Both the position numbers and the translations under genes were made by a program. This document shows positions 38,253-47,027 of a stretch of 64,000 nt of DNA, piece after piece. The stretch lies in contig CADCIH010000001.1 in the NCBI GenBank assembly GCA_902801465.1, forward strand, positions 268,007 through 332,006, in the 5' to 3' direction. The notes under the pieces are model-generated. The model was not told the origin of the DNA. It saw nothing but the letters and a program-made list of their open reading frames with translations, and did not search any database. Numbering within the stretch: the stretch's first letter is position 1; every line of letters begins with the position of its first letter. Source of the DNA: an uncultured Bacteroidia bacterium (GTDB taxonomy: Bacteria; Bacteroidota; Bacteroidia; Bacteroidales; F082).

Positions 38253-39100
38253 ATATGGGTGAATCCAAGGTAATACTTATTACGGGAGCCAGCAGCGGCA
38301 TCGGTTTTGATACCGCACAAGCTCTTGCGAAACAAGGTCATCGTGTGTATGCCGCCGCCCGTAGGCTGGAGCTGATGGAGCCCTTGAAGGCTTTGGGCGT
38401 TCAGGTCCTCAGGCTCGACGTCACCGATGAATCGTCGATGCAGCAATGCGTCGATGCCGTCATCCAGGCGGAAGGCCGTATCGACGTGCTTGTCAACAAC
38501 GCCGGCTACGGCTATTTCGGTACCATCGAGACGGTGAGCATGGAAGAGGCACGTCGTCAACTCGAGGTGAACGTGTTCGGACTGGCTCGTCTGACCCAGA
38601 TGGTGCTGCCTCAGATGCGCAAGCAGGGGAGTGGACGAATCATTAATACTTCGTCGATTGCCGGTAAGATGGTGATCTATATGGGTGGTTGGTACAACGT
38701 GACCAAATATGCCGTGGAGGCCTTCAGCGACGCGCTTCGCATGGAGGTGAAGCCTTTCGGCATCGACGTGGTGAAGATTGAGCCGGGAGCCATCAAGACC
38801 GATTGGGGCGTCATCGCGGCACGCCACCTCAAGGAATCGTCCGCTGGGACCGCCTACGAGGAAGCTGGCCAGCGGTGGGCAGATAGCATGAACTGGTTCT
38901 ACTCCAGTAACTTGCTCTCCAAGCCCTCCGTCATCACCAAGGCCATCTGCCGTGCCGTCAACAGCCGTCATCCCAAGGCAAGCTATTGCCGAGGACGGTT
39001 CTCCATCTCGGGAAGGATAGTCCATGCCATCCTGCCCGCCCGCTGGTGGGATGCCATCATGAGAAAAATGGGGGATGTGCGTATTCAAAAAAAAGTGTAA
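38249..39100 (+). CDS. Short-chain dehydrogenase/reductase
   Basis: A 283-residue cytosolic NAD(P)-dependent oxidoreductase. The Rossmann glycine motif is TGASSGIG (about 12-19), followed by LVNNAGYGYFG (about 81-91), the catalytic Ser in NTSSIAGK and the Tyr-Lys pair in WYNVTKYAVEAF (about 148-159). Two arginines after the first strand (AAARRLE) favour NADPH. Length and C-terminus are like classical SDRs acting on hydroxysteroids or other alcohols; the substrate is unknown. It overlaps the flavodoxin gene by 4 nt (ATGA). Confidence 0.88.
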   Translation: MNMGESKVILITGASSGIGFDTAQALAKQGHRVYAAARRLELMEPLKALGVQVLRLDVTDESSMQQCVDAVIQAEGRIDVLVNNAGYGYFGTIETVSMEEARRQLEVNVFGLARLTQMVLPQMRKQGSGRIINTSSIAGKMVIYMGGWYNVTKYAVEAFSDALRMEVKPFGIDVVKIEPGAIKTDWGVIAARHLKESSAGTAYEEAGQRWADSMNWFYSSNLLSKPSVITKAICRAVNSRHPKASYCRGRFSISGRIVHAILPARWWDAIMRKMGDVRIQKKV

Positions 39101-39105
39101 TTTTG
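39098..39105 (+). promoter_or_regulatory. -7 box (TAATTTTG) of the barrel-protein gene
   Basis: TAATTTTG overlaps the SDR stop codon and precedes the ATG at 39161 by 55 nt, in an A-rich leader. Confidence 0.5.
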
Positions 39106-39160
39106 CAGTCTGATAACAATAAAGGATAAAAACAAGCGACTAACTTAAATTTTATAAAAA

Positions 39161-39757
39161 ATGAAGAAAGTTTTTGCAATGGTGGCTCTTGTAGCCGCTC
39201 TGTTCATCGCCGGAAATGTGCAGGCCCAGTCAACTGTTTATGCTACTTACGCTCCTGAATCCTTCGTCACAGGTAACAGCAGCAACAATTATCAAGGTTT
39301 TGCCCTTGGCTTCGTCCAGAATGTTGGAGTTGCTAAAGGCATCGGCGTAGCCGCTGGCGGTCAGTTCCGTATGAACATGAAAAGCGAAACATCCACTTTG
39401 TTGAACGTCAAGGAAAACCAGATCTTGGTTGACGTGCCGATTCTGTTCAACTACAACATCGCCGTGAACCGCGACCTCAGCATCATCCCCTTCGTCGGTC
39501 CGATGCCAAGCCTGGCCATCTCTGGTAGCACCAAAACCACTGAGAACGTTTTGGGCAATACCGTTACCGTTAACTGGTATGGCGACAACAGCAACCTGAA
39601 CCGTTTCAACCTCTATGCCGTGTTCGGCGCCGATGTGAAGTTCACCAACTTCAACCTGTTCGGTGGCTACCGTCTCGGCCTGCTCGACACCAACAAGAGC
39701 AACAACGTCACCACCAAGACCAACGGCCTCTTCGTCGGTCTCGGTTTCACACTGTAA
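39161..39757 (+). CDS. Small outer-membrane beta-barrel protein
   Basis: A 198-residue protein with signal peptide MKKVFAMVALVAALFIAGNVQA and eight or so amphipathic strands of alternating hydrophobic residues (for example GFALGFVQNVGVAKGIGVAAG and FNLFGGYRLGLLDTN). It ends in phenylalanine-containing GLFVGLGFTL, a usual barrel C-terminus recognised by BamA. It resembles OmpX/PorT-like eight-stranded barrels. Specific function unknown. A stable hairpin follows. Confidence 0.75.
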   Translation: MKKVFAMVALVAALFIAGNVQAQSTVYATYAPESFVTGNSSNNYQGFALGFVQNVGVAKGIGVAAGGQFRMNMKSETSTLLNVKENQILVDVPILFNYNIAVNRDLSIIPFVGPMPSLAISGSTKTTENVLGNTVTVNWYGDNSNLNRFNLYAVFGADVKFTNFNLFGGYRLGLLDTNKSNNVTTKTNGLFVGLGFTL

Positions 39758-39779
39758 TTTTTTGAAAACTTGAATGAAT

Positions 39780-39807
39780 AAGGAGCCAGCCCACGGGTTG
39801 GCTCCTT
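39780..39807 (+). terminator. Stable hairpin between barrel-protein and LolA-like genes
   Basis: A 12-bp stem (39780-39791 with 39796-39807, one G-U pair, 4-nt loop) lies 22 nt after the barrel-protein stop. The downstream sequence TGATTAATTA has no real T-run, so it may end or only reduce transcription into the next gene, or protect the 3' end of the barrel mRNA. Confidence 0.55.
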
Positions 39808-39815
39808 GATTAATT

Positions 39816-40340
39816 ATGAAACGTATTATATTGATTATTAGTGCTTTGATTATTTCAAGCACTATTTTTTCTCAACAGAAATATGATATTGACTTCACCC
39901 AGACAAAAGTGGTGAAGATTTCGGGGAAGACTACCGAGAAGGCAGGCCATCTGGTGTTTGACGGCGTCGATCACCTGTCGATGGTATACACCAATCCCGA
40001 GGGGGAGTATTTCAATATTGAAGGTGAGATGGTGAAGGTGAACCTCGACGGGAAGAAAGCCGAGATGAATGCCGAGAAGGTGAAGATGGTGAAGCTACAG
40101 CGCGCCACTTTGCTGAACTGCCTTTCGGGTAACTGGGAGCAGGCGGCTGTCGACAACAACGCTGAGGCCGTGGTCGAGGAGGAAGATGGTTTTAGGACCA
40201 TCACACTGACCACCCAGGGTAGGGTTCCCAAAGGAGGCTATGCCTCTGTGGTATTAAAATACAGCACCGACGGGACTCTCGTCAAGATGGTGCTTGAAGA
40301 GGCCGTCGGTGCCGTCAATACCTACGAATTGAGTATCTAA
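39816..40340 (+). CDS. LolA-like outer-membrane lipoprotein carrier family protein
   Basis: A 174-residue periplasmic protein with a signal peptide (1-19, IFSQ). The body shows LolA-like strands: KAGHLVFDGVDHLSMVYTNPEGEYFNIEGEMV and LLNCLSGNWEQA. LolA carries lipoproteins from the inner to the outer membrane. The call is from family resemblance; the protein is somewhat short and may be a Bacteroidota-specific paralogue rather than the main LolA. It is convergent with the duplicated lipoprotein gene, 4 nt away. Confidence 0.65.
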   Translation: MKRIILIISALIISSTIFSQQKYDIDFTQTKVVKISGKTTEKAGHLVFDGVDHLSMVYTNPEGEYFNIEGEMVKVNLDGKKAEMNAEKVKMVKLQRATLLNCLSGNWEQAAVDNNAEAVVEEEDGFRTITLTTQGRVPKGGYASVVLKYSTDGTLVKMVLEEAVGAVNTYELSI

Positions 40341-40344
40341 CTCT

Positions 40345-41787
40345 TTATTCTTCTGGGAAGTAGGCGTTGTAAACCGTCTCAAGTCCTTCGTGGAACAGCT
40401 CCATGGTGCCGTCGGCATTGCGGCGAGCCCACCAGTAGAGGAACATGTTGCCTGTGTTGCCGTAGACATAGGATCCGTCTTCGAGGTCCAACTGCGACAG
40501 GAGTTCGTTCCAGTCATATCCTTGTGAGCTCATGCAGTCTTCCAGCACCGACTCTTTGTCGGGGCAGAGTTCCTTGTTGTTGAGTGCATTGTAGAGTTCC
40601 CTGAGGATGAACATTTGGCGTTTCAGGTTCTTCTCGACGAGGGGACGGGTGCGGTCGACGAACTTCTTGTCGGCGACGATCTTGGTGGCGAGGTTGTTGA
40701 GATAAGCGATGGCTTCCGGGTTGTAGTGTCCGAAGTCCCAAGGATCGTTGAAGTTCCAGCGGTTGTAGTAATGGGGTCCCGACACATACAGGTCGCAAGG
40801 CAGCATGCGGTTGAGGGTCCTGAGCGAAATGAGTGAGAAGAGGTGTCCCGCGGTGACGCGCAAGCCACAATCGGGCCAGTAGTCGAACTCGTCTTCGAGG
40901 ACGAGCGTGCTCTCGTCGAGTTTTCCGGTGGCGGTCTTGATCATCTCGATGGCGTCTTTTTCCTTGATGCGTTCATTGTCGGCGATGGGCTCGTCCTCTT
41001 CAAGTTCGCAGTTGTACATGGTCTCTTCGAAATAGAAATCGCCGTCGCCTTCAAACCAATACTCGGTCGGGTTGAACTCATAATCGGGGTAGTAGGCCTT
41101 GTAGACGGTGCTGAGCCCTTGATAGAACTGGTCGATGGTGCCGTCGGTATAGCGTCTGGCCCAGAAATAAAGCATCTCGAAACCGAAGTTTGAATACACA
41201 GAGCTGCCGTCTTCGAGATCCATGCTGTTGATGATGTAGAAGGCCTCGTCGCTATAGCCGTAGTTCTCCATGATGTCGTTGAAGACATAGTCGCGTCCTT
41301 CTTCAGAGTAGATGTCTTCGCTGTACAGCACATCGTGGAGGGCCAACATGGTCCACATCTGGGTGTTGAGGTACTTGTCGACGAGCGGGGCGCTCAGTTT
41401 CACGAACTTCTCGTCGGAGACCACCTTGGCGGCCAGGTCGGCGAGATACTGGATGGCCTCGGGGTTGTAGTGGCCGAAGTCCTCGCTGTAGAGGTCCCAT
41501 TCGCCGTTTTTATGCGGTCCTGAGAGGTAGAGAGGGCAGGGGAGCATCTTCTCGAGGTCGCTCAGCGAGATGAGAGAGGCGAGATGGTCGCCGGTGGCAC
41601 GGATGCCACCATTGGGCCAGTAGTCGTACTCATACTCCAGAGTCTGGGTCGTGTTGTCGAGGTTCATGGCCGCGTCTTGGAAACGCTTGACGTTCTTGCC
41701 GTCCTTGTTACAGGAGCTGAAGGCAAAAACCACGGCGATGGCCGCGATGGCCAAAGCCGATTTGCAAAAGATAGAATTTCTTGACAT
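40345..41787 (-). CDS. Lipoprotein with two homologous halves, unknown function
   Basis: A 480-residue lipoprotein; the lipobox is FAFSSC (Cys26). It consists of two copies of a roughly 200-residue domain. Matching landmarks are LEYEYDYWPNGGIRATGDHL and LEDEFDYWPDCGLRVTAGHL, then MLPCPLYLSGPH and MLPCDLYVSGPH, then DFGHYNPEAIQYLADLAAK and DFGHYNPEAIAYLNNLATK, and LEDGSSVYSNFG...FWARR and LEDGSYVYGNTG...WWARR. I recognise no family. The His, Tyr and Trp residues kept in both halves suggest a ligand-binding or catalytic site. Monocistronic. Confidence 0.75.
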   Translation of the reverse strand: MSRNSIFCKSALAIAAIAVVFAFSSCNKDGKNVKRFQDAAMNLDNTTQTLEYEYDYWPNGGIRATGDHLASLISLSDLEKMLPCPLYLSGPHKNGEWDLYSEDFGHYNPEAIQYLADLAAKVVSDEKFVKLSAPLVDKYLNTQMWTMLALHDVLYSEDIYSEEGRDYVFNDIMENYGYSDEAFYIINSMDLEDGSSVYSNFGFEMLYFWARRYTDGTIDQFYQGLSTVYKAYYPDYEFNPTEYWFEGDGDFYFEETMYNCELEEDEPIADNERIKEKDAIEMIKTATGKLDESTLVLEDEFDYWPDCGLRVTAGHLFSLISLRTLNRMLPCDLYVSGPHYYNRWNFNDPWDFGHYNPEAIAYLNNLATKIVADKKFVDRTRPLVEKNLKRQMFILRELYNALNNKELCPDKESVLEDCMSSQGYDWNELLSQLDLEDGSYVYGNTGNMFLYWWARRNADGTMELFHEGLETVYNAYFPEE

Positions 41788-41861
41788 GATTTGTTGATTT
41801 AGGATGGCCCAAAAGTACGTTTTTTTTTCCGTTAAAAAAGCCGATTATGTTATAAAAATGG

Positions 41862-41869
41862 TATTTTTG
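41862..41869 (+). promoter_or_regulatory. -7 box (TATTTTTG) of the second C10 peptidase gene
   Basis: TATTTTTG fits TAnnTTTG and lies 17 nt before the first usable ATG (41887). A poly-T tract lies upstream (41820-41828). Confidence 0.5.
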
Positions 41870-41886
41870 CACCTAATTTTTTGACA

Positions 41887-44226
41887 ATGAAATTAATGAG
41901 AAATACCATGAAAAAAGTTTTGGCTTTATTTATGCTTGTCGCGATGGCGACGGGCAGCGTCTGGGCTGGCAACGTCAACCAACAGCGGGCACAGCGCATC
42001 GGACAACAGTTCCTTGGCACCACCGTCCTCGGACAAAGAGGCGAGATCCAGCTCCAGCTGGTGAGCACTGTCGCCAACCGTGGCGAGGTGGACTATTATG
42101 TGTATAACGTCAGAGGCGGCAACGGCTTTGTGATCGTGGCTGGCGACGACCGTGTGAAGCCCATCCTGGCTTACGCCACCACCGGCGCGTTCGATCCGGA
42201 GAATGTCGCCGAAGGCTTTGAGTATGTCCTCAACGGCTACCGTAGCGAGATCCAATATATCCGCGAGCACAACCTGAGCGCCACTCCCGACATCGTGTCT
42301 GAATGGGATGCCGTGATGCAACGCGGTGAGATCATGCCCGGCCGCCAGGCCCGTAGCGTGGTCGGACCTCTCTGTCAGACCCTTTGGAACCAAAACTTCC
42401 CTTGGAATAGCCAGTGCCCTGAAGATGCTGAAGGCAGTGGCGGTTACGTGTATGCCGGCTGTGTTGCCACGGCCATGGGCCAGGTGATGAAGTTCTGGGA
42501 CTACCCCGAGCGTGGCACAGGCTCCTATTCCTATACCCCCGAAGGCTATGCGACGCAGACGGCCAACTTCGGTGAGACCGACTATCACTTCGAGCTGATG
42601 CCTCTGGTACTCGACTCGACCAGCACCGAGGAGGATTATTTCTATATCGCCCAGTTCCTGCATCATCTCGGCATCTCTGTCGACATGCAGTACAGCGGCC
42701 ACGGCAGCGGCGCCTATTCTCAGGATGTGCCGACGGCTTTGAGCAATTACTTCGGCTACTCTACCCAGGAATTCGAGACACTGGGCTTCTGGGGCTTTAA
42801 CTTCTATACCAATGAACAATGGGCCCAGATGCTGAAGGACGGCGGCCTCGACGAGGGACTGCCGCTGTATTATAGCGGTGCCGACGACAGCGGTGCTGGC
42901 GGTCATGCCTATGTGTGCGACGGCTACGACGAGAACGACTACTTCCACTTCAACTGGGGCTGGAGCGGTCGCGACAACGCCTGGTGCCCGATAGGCGCCC
43001 TTAACACCACCAAGTACGCCTTCAACGACCAGAACAGCTACATCGGCCATATCGTCCCTCAGAACTCCGATTATTTCCTGAGAGCCGACAGCGTGGCCGA
43101 CTTCACCGTGATCGAGAATAGGGACTATGATGGCGTGTCGCTCAGTTGGACCAACCCCTCGGTCAACCTGAACGGCGCTGCGCTTTCTTCCATCGAGTCA
43201 ATCAGCATCCGCCGCAACAACCAGGAACTGGTCACCCTGACCAATGCCCAGGTGGGCGCCACCATGAGCTACGACGACAATGGCCTGGAGCCTGGCCTCT
43301 ATGAGTATTCCATCTTCGTGACCAACAGCTACGGCATCAGCCGTACCGCCTATCGTACCGTGTTGGTCGGTGAGAAATGCCCTGTCACTTTCGCGCTTCT
43401 CGACCAAGGTGGCGATGGCTGGAAAGGTGCCGCTATCAGCGTGACTGCTGAAAACGGCCAACGTATCGCTGTCATCAGCATGGAAGAAGGTTCCATGGAT
43501 ACGATTGTGGTGCCGCTGCTGACGGGCAACCTGAACTTCATCTGGAACCACGGCTGGTATCACACCAGTGAGGAATACGACACTGACGATGAATGCTCGT
43601 TCTTCGTCTTTGATGGTGATAACAACATGCTTTACAGCTCTGATGAACTTGAGGATGGTATCTTTATGACCTACAATAACAATTGTGACTATGGTACCGT
43701 GACCTGCTATCCTGTTGAAAACCTTCAAGCAGAATACCAATGGCACAATGGTGAGGAGTTTGGAGCCTATCTTACCTGGGACAAGCCCACCATCACCCCG
43801 TATCTGCATCATTTCGAGGTTTACCGTGGCATAGGCGAGAATAATGAATTGATTGCCGAGGTTGAATTTGATGGAAGCGGCAGTTACTCCTATTTCGACA
43901 ATGCCTATGGCATGGTGCCGGATGACACCTATTATTCTGTCAGAAGCTATTACACGAATGGTTATTATCAATGTCAATCCGATTTCAGGGAGGTGATGGT
44001 GACCATCACCGACCTGGCAGAGCAGATGGATGGCAATGTGAAACTCTATCCCAATCCCACCAGTGGTGTCGTCGTCCTGGAAGGCACCGGACATGTGATA
44101 GTGATGAATACCCTTGGCCAGACGGTCAAAGAGATCGACCTCGATGGCAAGACCACAATGGAACTCCCGAAGGGGTTGTTCTTCGTGCGTGTTAACGATG
44201 TGACCAGAAAGGTAGTGGTGGAATAA
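41887..44226 (+). CDS. Secreted C10 cysteine peptidase with T9SS sorting domain
   Basis: A 779-residue extracellular protease. Starts at 41887, 41896 or 41908 are possible; all keep the signal peptide (MKKVLALFMLVAMATGSVWA). A Spi-like propeptide (about 28-140) precedes the catalytic domain, with Cys192 in AGCVATAMGQVMKFWDYPE and the His in GAGGHAYVCDGYDENDYFHFN (about 340). The middle part contains fibronectin-like domains, and the C-terminus a type A sorting domain (KLYPNPTSGVVVLEG, MNTLGQTVKEI, LPKGLFFVRV). It is a paralogue of the C10 protein at 3722 but lacks its poly-Gly linker and PPC-like domain. Convergent with a subtilase gene 3 nt away. Confidence 0.88.
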   Translation: MKLMRNTMKKVLALFMLVAMATGSVWAGNVNQQRAQRIGQQFLGTTVLGQRGEIQLQLVSTVANRGEVDYYVYNVRGGNGFVIVAGDDRVKPILAYATTGAFDPENVAEGFEYVLNGYRSEIQYIREHNLSATPDIVSEWDAVMQRGEIMPGRQARSVVGPLCQTLWNQNFPWNSQCPEDAEGSGGYVYAGCVATAMGQVMKFWDYPERGTGSYSYTPEGYATQTANFGETDYHFELMPLVLDSTSTEEDYFYIAQFLHHLGISVDMQYSGHGSGAYSQDVPTALSNYFGYSTQEFETLGFWGFNFYTNEQWAQMLKDGGLDEGLPLYYSGADDSGAGGHAYVCDGYDENDYFHFNWGWSGRDNAWCPIGALNTTKYAFNDQNSYIGHIVPQNSDYFLRADSVADFTVIENRDYDGVSLSWTNPSVNLNGAALSSIESISIRRNNQELVTLTNAQVGATMSYDDNGLEPGLYEYSIFVTNSYGISRTAYRTVLVGEKCPVTFALLDQGGDGWKGAAISVTAENGQRIAVISMEEGSMDTIVVPLLTGNLNFIWNHGWYHTSEEYDTDDECSFFVFDGDNNMLYSSDELEDGIFMTYNNNCDYGTVTCYPVENLQAEYQWHNGEEFGAYLTWDKPTITPYLHHFEVYRGIGENNELIAEVEFDGSGSYSYFDNAYGMVPDDTYYSVRSYYTNGYYQCQSDFREVMVTITDLAEQMDGNVKLYPNPTSGVVVLEGTGHVIVMNTLGQTVKEIDLDGKTTMELPKGLFFVRVNDVTRKVVVE

Positions 44227-44229
44227 CGC

Positions 44230-45915
44230 CTACTGCTTGACGATCATCCTGACGAAGACCTTGTCGTCGGTGGTGATCTTCACCAAGGAAGTCCCGTTGG
44301 GCAAATCATTGAGTTGCCTGACGGGGCTTTCTGTTTGAATGCGCTTGACCAACCTGCCGTCCATGGTAAATACCTCTATTAATTTCATGCCTTCGCATTG
44401 GATGGTGAAATCGCCTGTGCTTGGATTGGGGAATACCATGGCCTGGGGTGACTCGGTAGCCGTCACGGCTTCGTAGGCTTCTACTGCGTTGACGGCGGCC
44501 AGTGCGTTGATGCGACCGGAGCCGAAGTCGTTGCTTTTGTGTTCACTGAGTGGCACTGCGGTGCGTTCCAGGATCTCGTCGATCTCCGCGGGCGTAAGTT
44601 CGGGGTTCTTGGAGAGCATCAGCGCGATGGTGCCTGCCACGCAGGGAGTGGCCATCGAGGTGCCGCTCTTCAGGCAATAGCCGTTGTTGGTGGCATAATC
44701 CAACGATTTGATGTTTACCCCTGGGGCGCAGACGTCGGGACGGATGAGGCCGATGTGTGTGGAACTGTTCGAAGTGTAGGGATAATCGTTATAGGGAGCC
44801 ACGCTGGACCAGGTGGCGGGTCCTTCCGAGGAGAATCCGCCCAGTACGTCATTGTTGTCGACGGCGCCCACGCAGACGACGCAGCTCGTTCCACCTGGGT
44901 TGACCAGCTGGTCTTCGTGGAGATGGGGAGGGGGGCAGTCGCCTGGTGACCAGATGTTGTAAGGTACTGGGGCCAGCATCTGGATCGGGCGCGAGTTACC
45001 GGCGCACACTGCTGCCACCACACCTGCGGCCAGGGTGTTGTCGCAGGCTTGGCGCGTCATGAGCTTCATTTCATCGTTAGGGAGCGGCTGTCCGAGCGAC
45101 ATGTTCAGCACATCGGCTCCGTGTTCCAACGCAAATTGCATCGCTTCGATCCATAAGGTGGGCTCGGTGAGGTTGTCTTCGCCATGGAACACCTTCAGCA
45201 CCATTATCTTAGCATCTGGAGCTACGCCTGTTTGCGTGCCAGAAGCGCCGTTGCCGACGATGGTACCTGCCACATGGGTGCCGTGGCCGTGGGTGTCGGA
45301 GGGGTCGTCGTCGTGCGAGTAGAAATCGTAGCCGTGGTTGGGGTATTCCGGGCCACCATCCCAGAAACGGCCTTGCAGGTCGGCATGGGTGAGACTCACG
45401 CCGGTGTCGATGATGCCGACGAGCACGCCTTCGCCCGTATAGCCGAGGTCCCACACCAGTTCAGCGTTCACCTGAAGCAGGTTTTGTGCTATCTCGCGAC
45501 TGTCGCCACGCTCAGCGGGAAGGGCAGGGGAGTCATCCAGCAAGGGCAGGGGTTCGCATGGAAAAACAGCCATGATGTCGTTGCGCGTCTCGAGTTCGTG
45601 GATGACTGCAAGGTCGGCAAGGCAGCTGACGGAATTCACGATCCACAGTGGGCGGATCTCCGACACCAAGCCGTTTTGCTCCAACTCTCGGAGCGTCGCC
45701 ATCAGGTCATGCTGTGTCTGTTCAGCTTGGCGTTTCAAGGTAGCAATGACATGTTCCCTGCGTTCCCGTTTGCTGGGAAGCCAGCTGGCTTCACGACACA
45801 AAGCCGCTGCATCCGATTGGTCTTTCAATACAATGTTGATCTTGGTCTTTCCCTCTTGGGCAAATCCCAAACCGCTTAATACCAATAACACGAATAATAA
45901 TACTCTTTTCCCCAT
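44230..45915 (-). CDS. Secreted subtilisin-like S8 peptidase with T9SS sorting domain
   Basis: A 561-residue protease. Signal peptide 1-19; an N-terminal propeptide of about 130 residues. The catalytic triad is Asp170 (VGIIDTGVSLTHADL), His211 (THGHGTHVAGTIVG) and Ser420 (SGTSMATPCVAG), with the oxyanion Asn near ADVLNMSLG/AVCAGNSRP. A type A sorting domain (about 487-561; VFPNPSTGDFTIQ, VFTMDGRLVKRI) ends the protein. Likely exported to the surface and active on proteins or peptides. Its promoter region is near a heptad array (45932-45973). Confidence 0.9.
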   Translation of the reverse strand: MGKRVLLFVLLVLSGLGFAQEGKTKINIVLKDQSDAAALCREASWLPSKRERREHVIATLKRQAEQTQHDLMATLRELEQNGLVSEIRPLWIVNSVSCLADLAVIHELETRNDIMAVFPCEPLPLLDDSPALPAERGDSREIAQNLLQVNAELVWDLGYTGEGVLVGIIDTGVSLTHADLQGRFWDGGPEYPNHGYDFYSHDDDPSDTHGHGTHVAGTIVGNGASGTQTGVAPDAKIMVLKVFHGEDNLTEPTLWIEAMQFALEHGADVLNMSLGQPLPNDEMKLMTRQACDNTLAAGVVAAVCAGNSRPIQMLAPVPYNIWSPGDCPPPHLHEDQLVNPGGTSCVVCVGAVDNNDVLGGFSSEGPATWSSVAPYNDYPYTSNSSTHIGLIRPDVCAPGVNIKSLDYATNNGYCLKSGTSMATPCVAGTIALMLSKNPELTPAEIDEILERTAVPLSEHKSNDFGSGRINALAAVNAVEAYEAVTATESPQAMVFPNPSTGDFTIQCEGMKLIEVFTMDGRLVKRIQTESPVRQLNDLPNGTSLVKITTDDKVFVRMIVKQ

Positions 45916-45931
45916 AATACTATCTCTCTAA

Positions 45932-45973
45932 ATTCTTAATTCTTAATTCCTAATTCCTAATTCCTAATTCCCA
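45932..45973. repeat. 7-bp-period array (ATTCTTA/ATTCCTA), six units
   Basis: Units ATTCTTA twice, ATTCCTA three times, ATTCCCA once, in exact register, with a C/T transition between neighbours. It spans the gap between the subtilase start and the radical SAM gene, and holds the TAG stop and last codons (GIRN) of the latter. Confidence 0.9.
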
Positions 45974-46799
45974 TCCGCTTCCTCACCTCGTCGTAACGAA
46001 GCCTGGGCCAAGGTGTGACGAGGAGGTATCGTGGCGGCACCGTGCTGGCGTAACGCTCAATGACGATGTCGGGTCGTAGCCGCTTGATGAACTCGGTAAT
46101 AAACTCGATATATTCCTCTAAACCAAATAAATGGAAGGCATCAGGGTGCTGAAGGTACGCTTCAGCCATCTTGGTGCCTTTGAAGATTTGCAGCTGGTGG
46201 AACTTGACGGAGGTCAGCGGCAGTTCCGAGATGATGTCGGCGGCGTTGAGCATCATCTCTTTGGTCTCGCCGGGCAGTCCGAAGATGAGGTGTGCTCCGC
46301 AGGGGATGCCGTGTTCGGCGGTCATGCGGATGGCCCGTTGCGATGTAGCGAAGTCGTGGCCGCGGTTGATCCGTCTCAGGGTCTCGTCGTAGACGCTCTC
46401 CACGCCATATTCCAGTTTCACGGAATGGGTCTCCTGTACCTCGTTGAGGTAATGGAGGAGGGGCTCGTCGACGCAGTCGGGTCTTGTGCCGATGACGAGA
46501 CCTTTTATTTTGGGATGATCCAAGGCCTGTTGATAGATTTGCTTGAGTTCTTCAAGAGGCTTGTAGGTGTTGGAATACGACTGGAAATAGGCCAGGTATT
46601 CGGTAACTTGCTTGGCCCGGCGTTGGTGAAAGACGATGCCTTCTTCGATCTGTTGTCGGATGGGTTTCTCTGGCGTGCAGTAGGGAGGGGTGAAGGCCTC
46701 GTTGCTACAAAAGGTGCATCCGCCGGTGCCTAGGGTGCCGTCGCGGTTGGGGCAGGTGAAGCCGGCGTCGATGCTGATTCTTTGTGAGCGGGTTTTCAT
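45957..46799 (-). CDS. Radical SAM protein, YhcC/TIGR01212 type
   Basis: A 280-residue protein with the cluster cysteines in TCPNRDGTLGTGGCTFC (about 15-31) and the family elements YFQSYSNTYKPLEELKQIY, KLEYGVESVYDETLRRINRGHDF and HLIFGLPGETKEMM. I start at MKTRSQRISIDAGF because a minus-strand -7 box lies only 7 nt upstream. Typical relatives have about 20 more residues before the KISLDAGFTCPNRDG region, so the N-terminus looks shortened. Function of the family is unknown. The stop codon and last residues come from a heptad array. Confidence 0.82.
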   Translation of the reverse strand: MKTRSQRISIDAGFTCPNRDGTLGTGGCTFCSNEAFTPPYCTPEKPIRQQIEEGIVFHQRRAKQVTEYLAYFQSYSNTYKPLEELKQIYQQALDHPKIKGLVIGTRPDCVDEPLLHYLNEVQETHSVKLEYGVESVYDETLRRINRGHDFATSQRAIRMTAEHGIPCGAHLIFGLPGETKEMMLNAADIISELPLTSVKFHQLQIFKGTKMAEAYLQHPDAFHLFGLEEYIEFITEFIKRLRPDIVIERYASTVPPRYLLVTPWPRLRYDEVRKRMGIRN

Positions 46800-46806
46800 G
46801 ATGGGG

Positions 46807-46814
46807 CAAAGATA
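46807..46814 (-). promoter_or_regulatory. -7 box (TATCTTTG) of the radical SAM gene
   Basis: TATCTTTG on the minus strand is 7 nt before the chosen ATG at 46799. The mRNA would be leaderless or nearly so. Confidence 0.5.
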
Positions 46815-46823
46815 GGAATTTTT

Positions 46824-46865
46824 GGGATTACTCGCTGCGGGATTACTCGCTTCGCGAGTGATCCC
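46824..46865. repeat. Direct repeat plus hairpin upstream of the long palindrome
   Basis: GGGATTACTCGCT occurs at 46824-46836 and again from 46839. The second copy (46839-46850) pairs with 46854-46865 as a 12-bp stem with a G-U pair and a 3-nt loop. It lies between the radical SAM promoter and the longer palindrome and has no gene. Confidence 0.75.
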
Positions 46866-46890
46866 TGGCCGCTCGCCGCGGGGGCCCTTA

Positions 46891-47027
46891 CGTTGTTGTG
46901 AAGCCGTCTGGGCGGAGCCCAGCCTTGGTTTTATTGTGGGGTTCGGCGGACTAAAGAGCTCCGCTCTTAAGGCCGCCGAACCCCACAATAAAACCGGCCC
47001 GCTGCGCGGACCGGCTTCACAACAACG
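46891..47027. repeat. Long branched palindrome next to tRNA-Ser genes
   Basis: A 137-nt segment folds almost wholly on itself. The outer stem is 16 bp (46891-46906 with 47012-47027) and the inner stem 23 bp (46927-46949 with 46973-46995), both perfect. Between the stems each strand makes its own side hairpin (46908-46913 with 46917-46922; 46999-47002 with 47006-47009). The tip is a 6-bp hairpin (46954-46959 with 46963-46968). The right edge touches the 3' end of tRNA-Ser(CGA). No coding potential is credible. It could be a mobile repeat (REP/MITE type), a structured RNA or a strong terminator. Confidence 0.85.
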
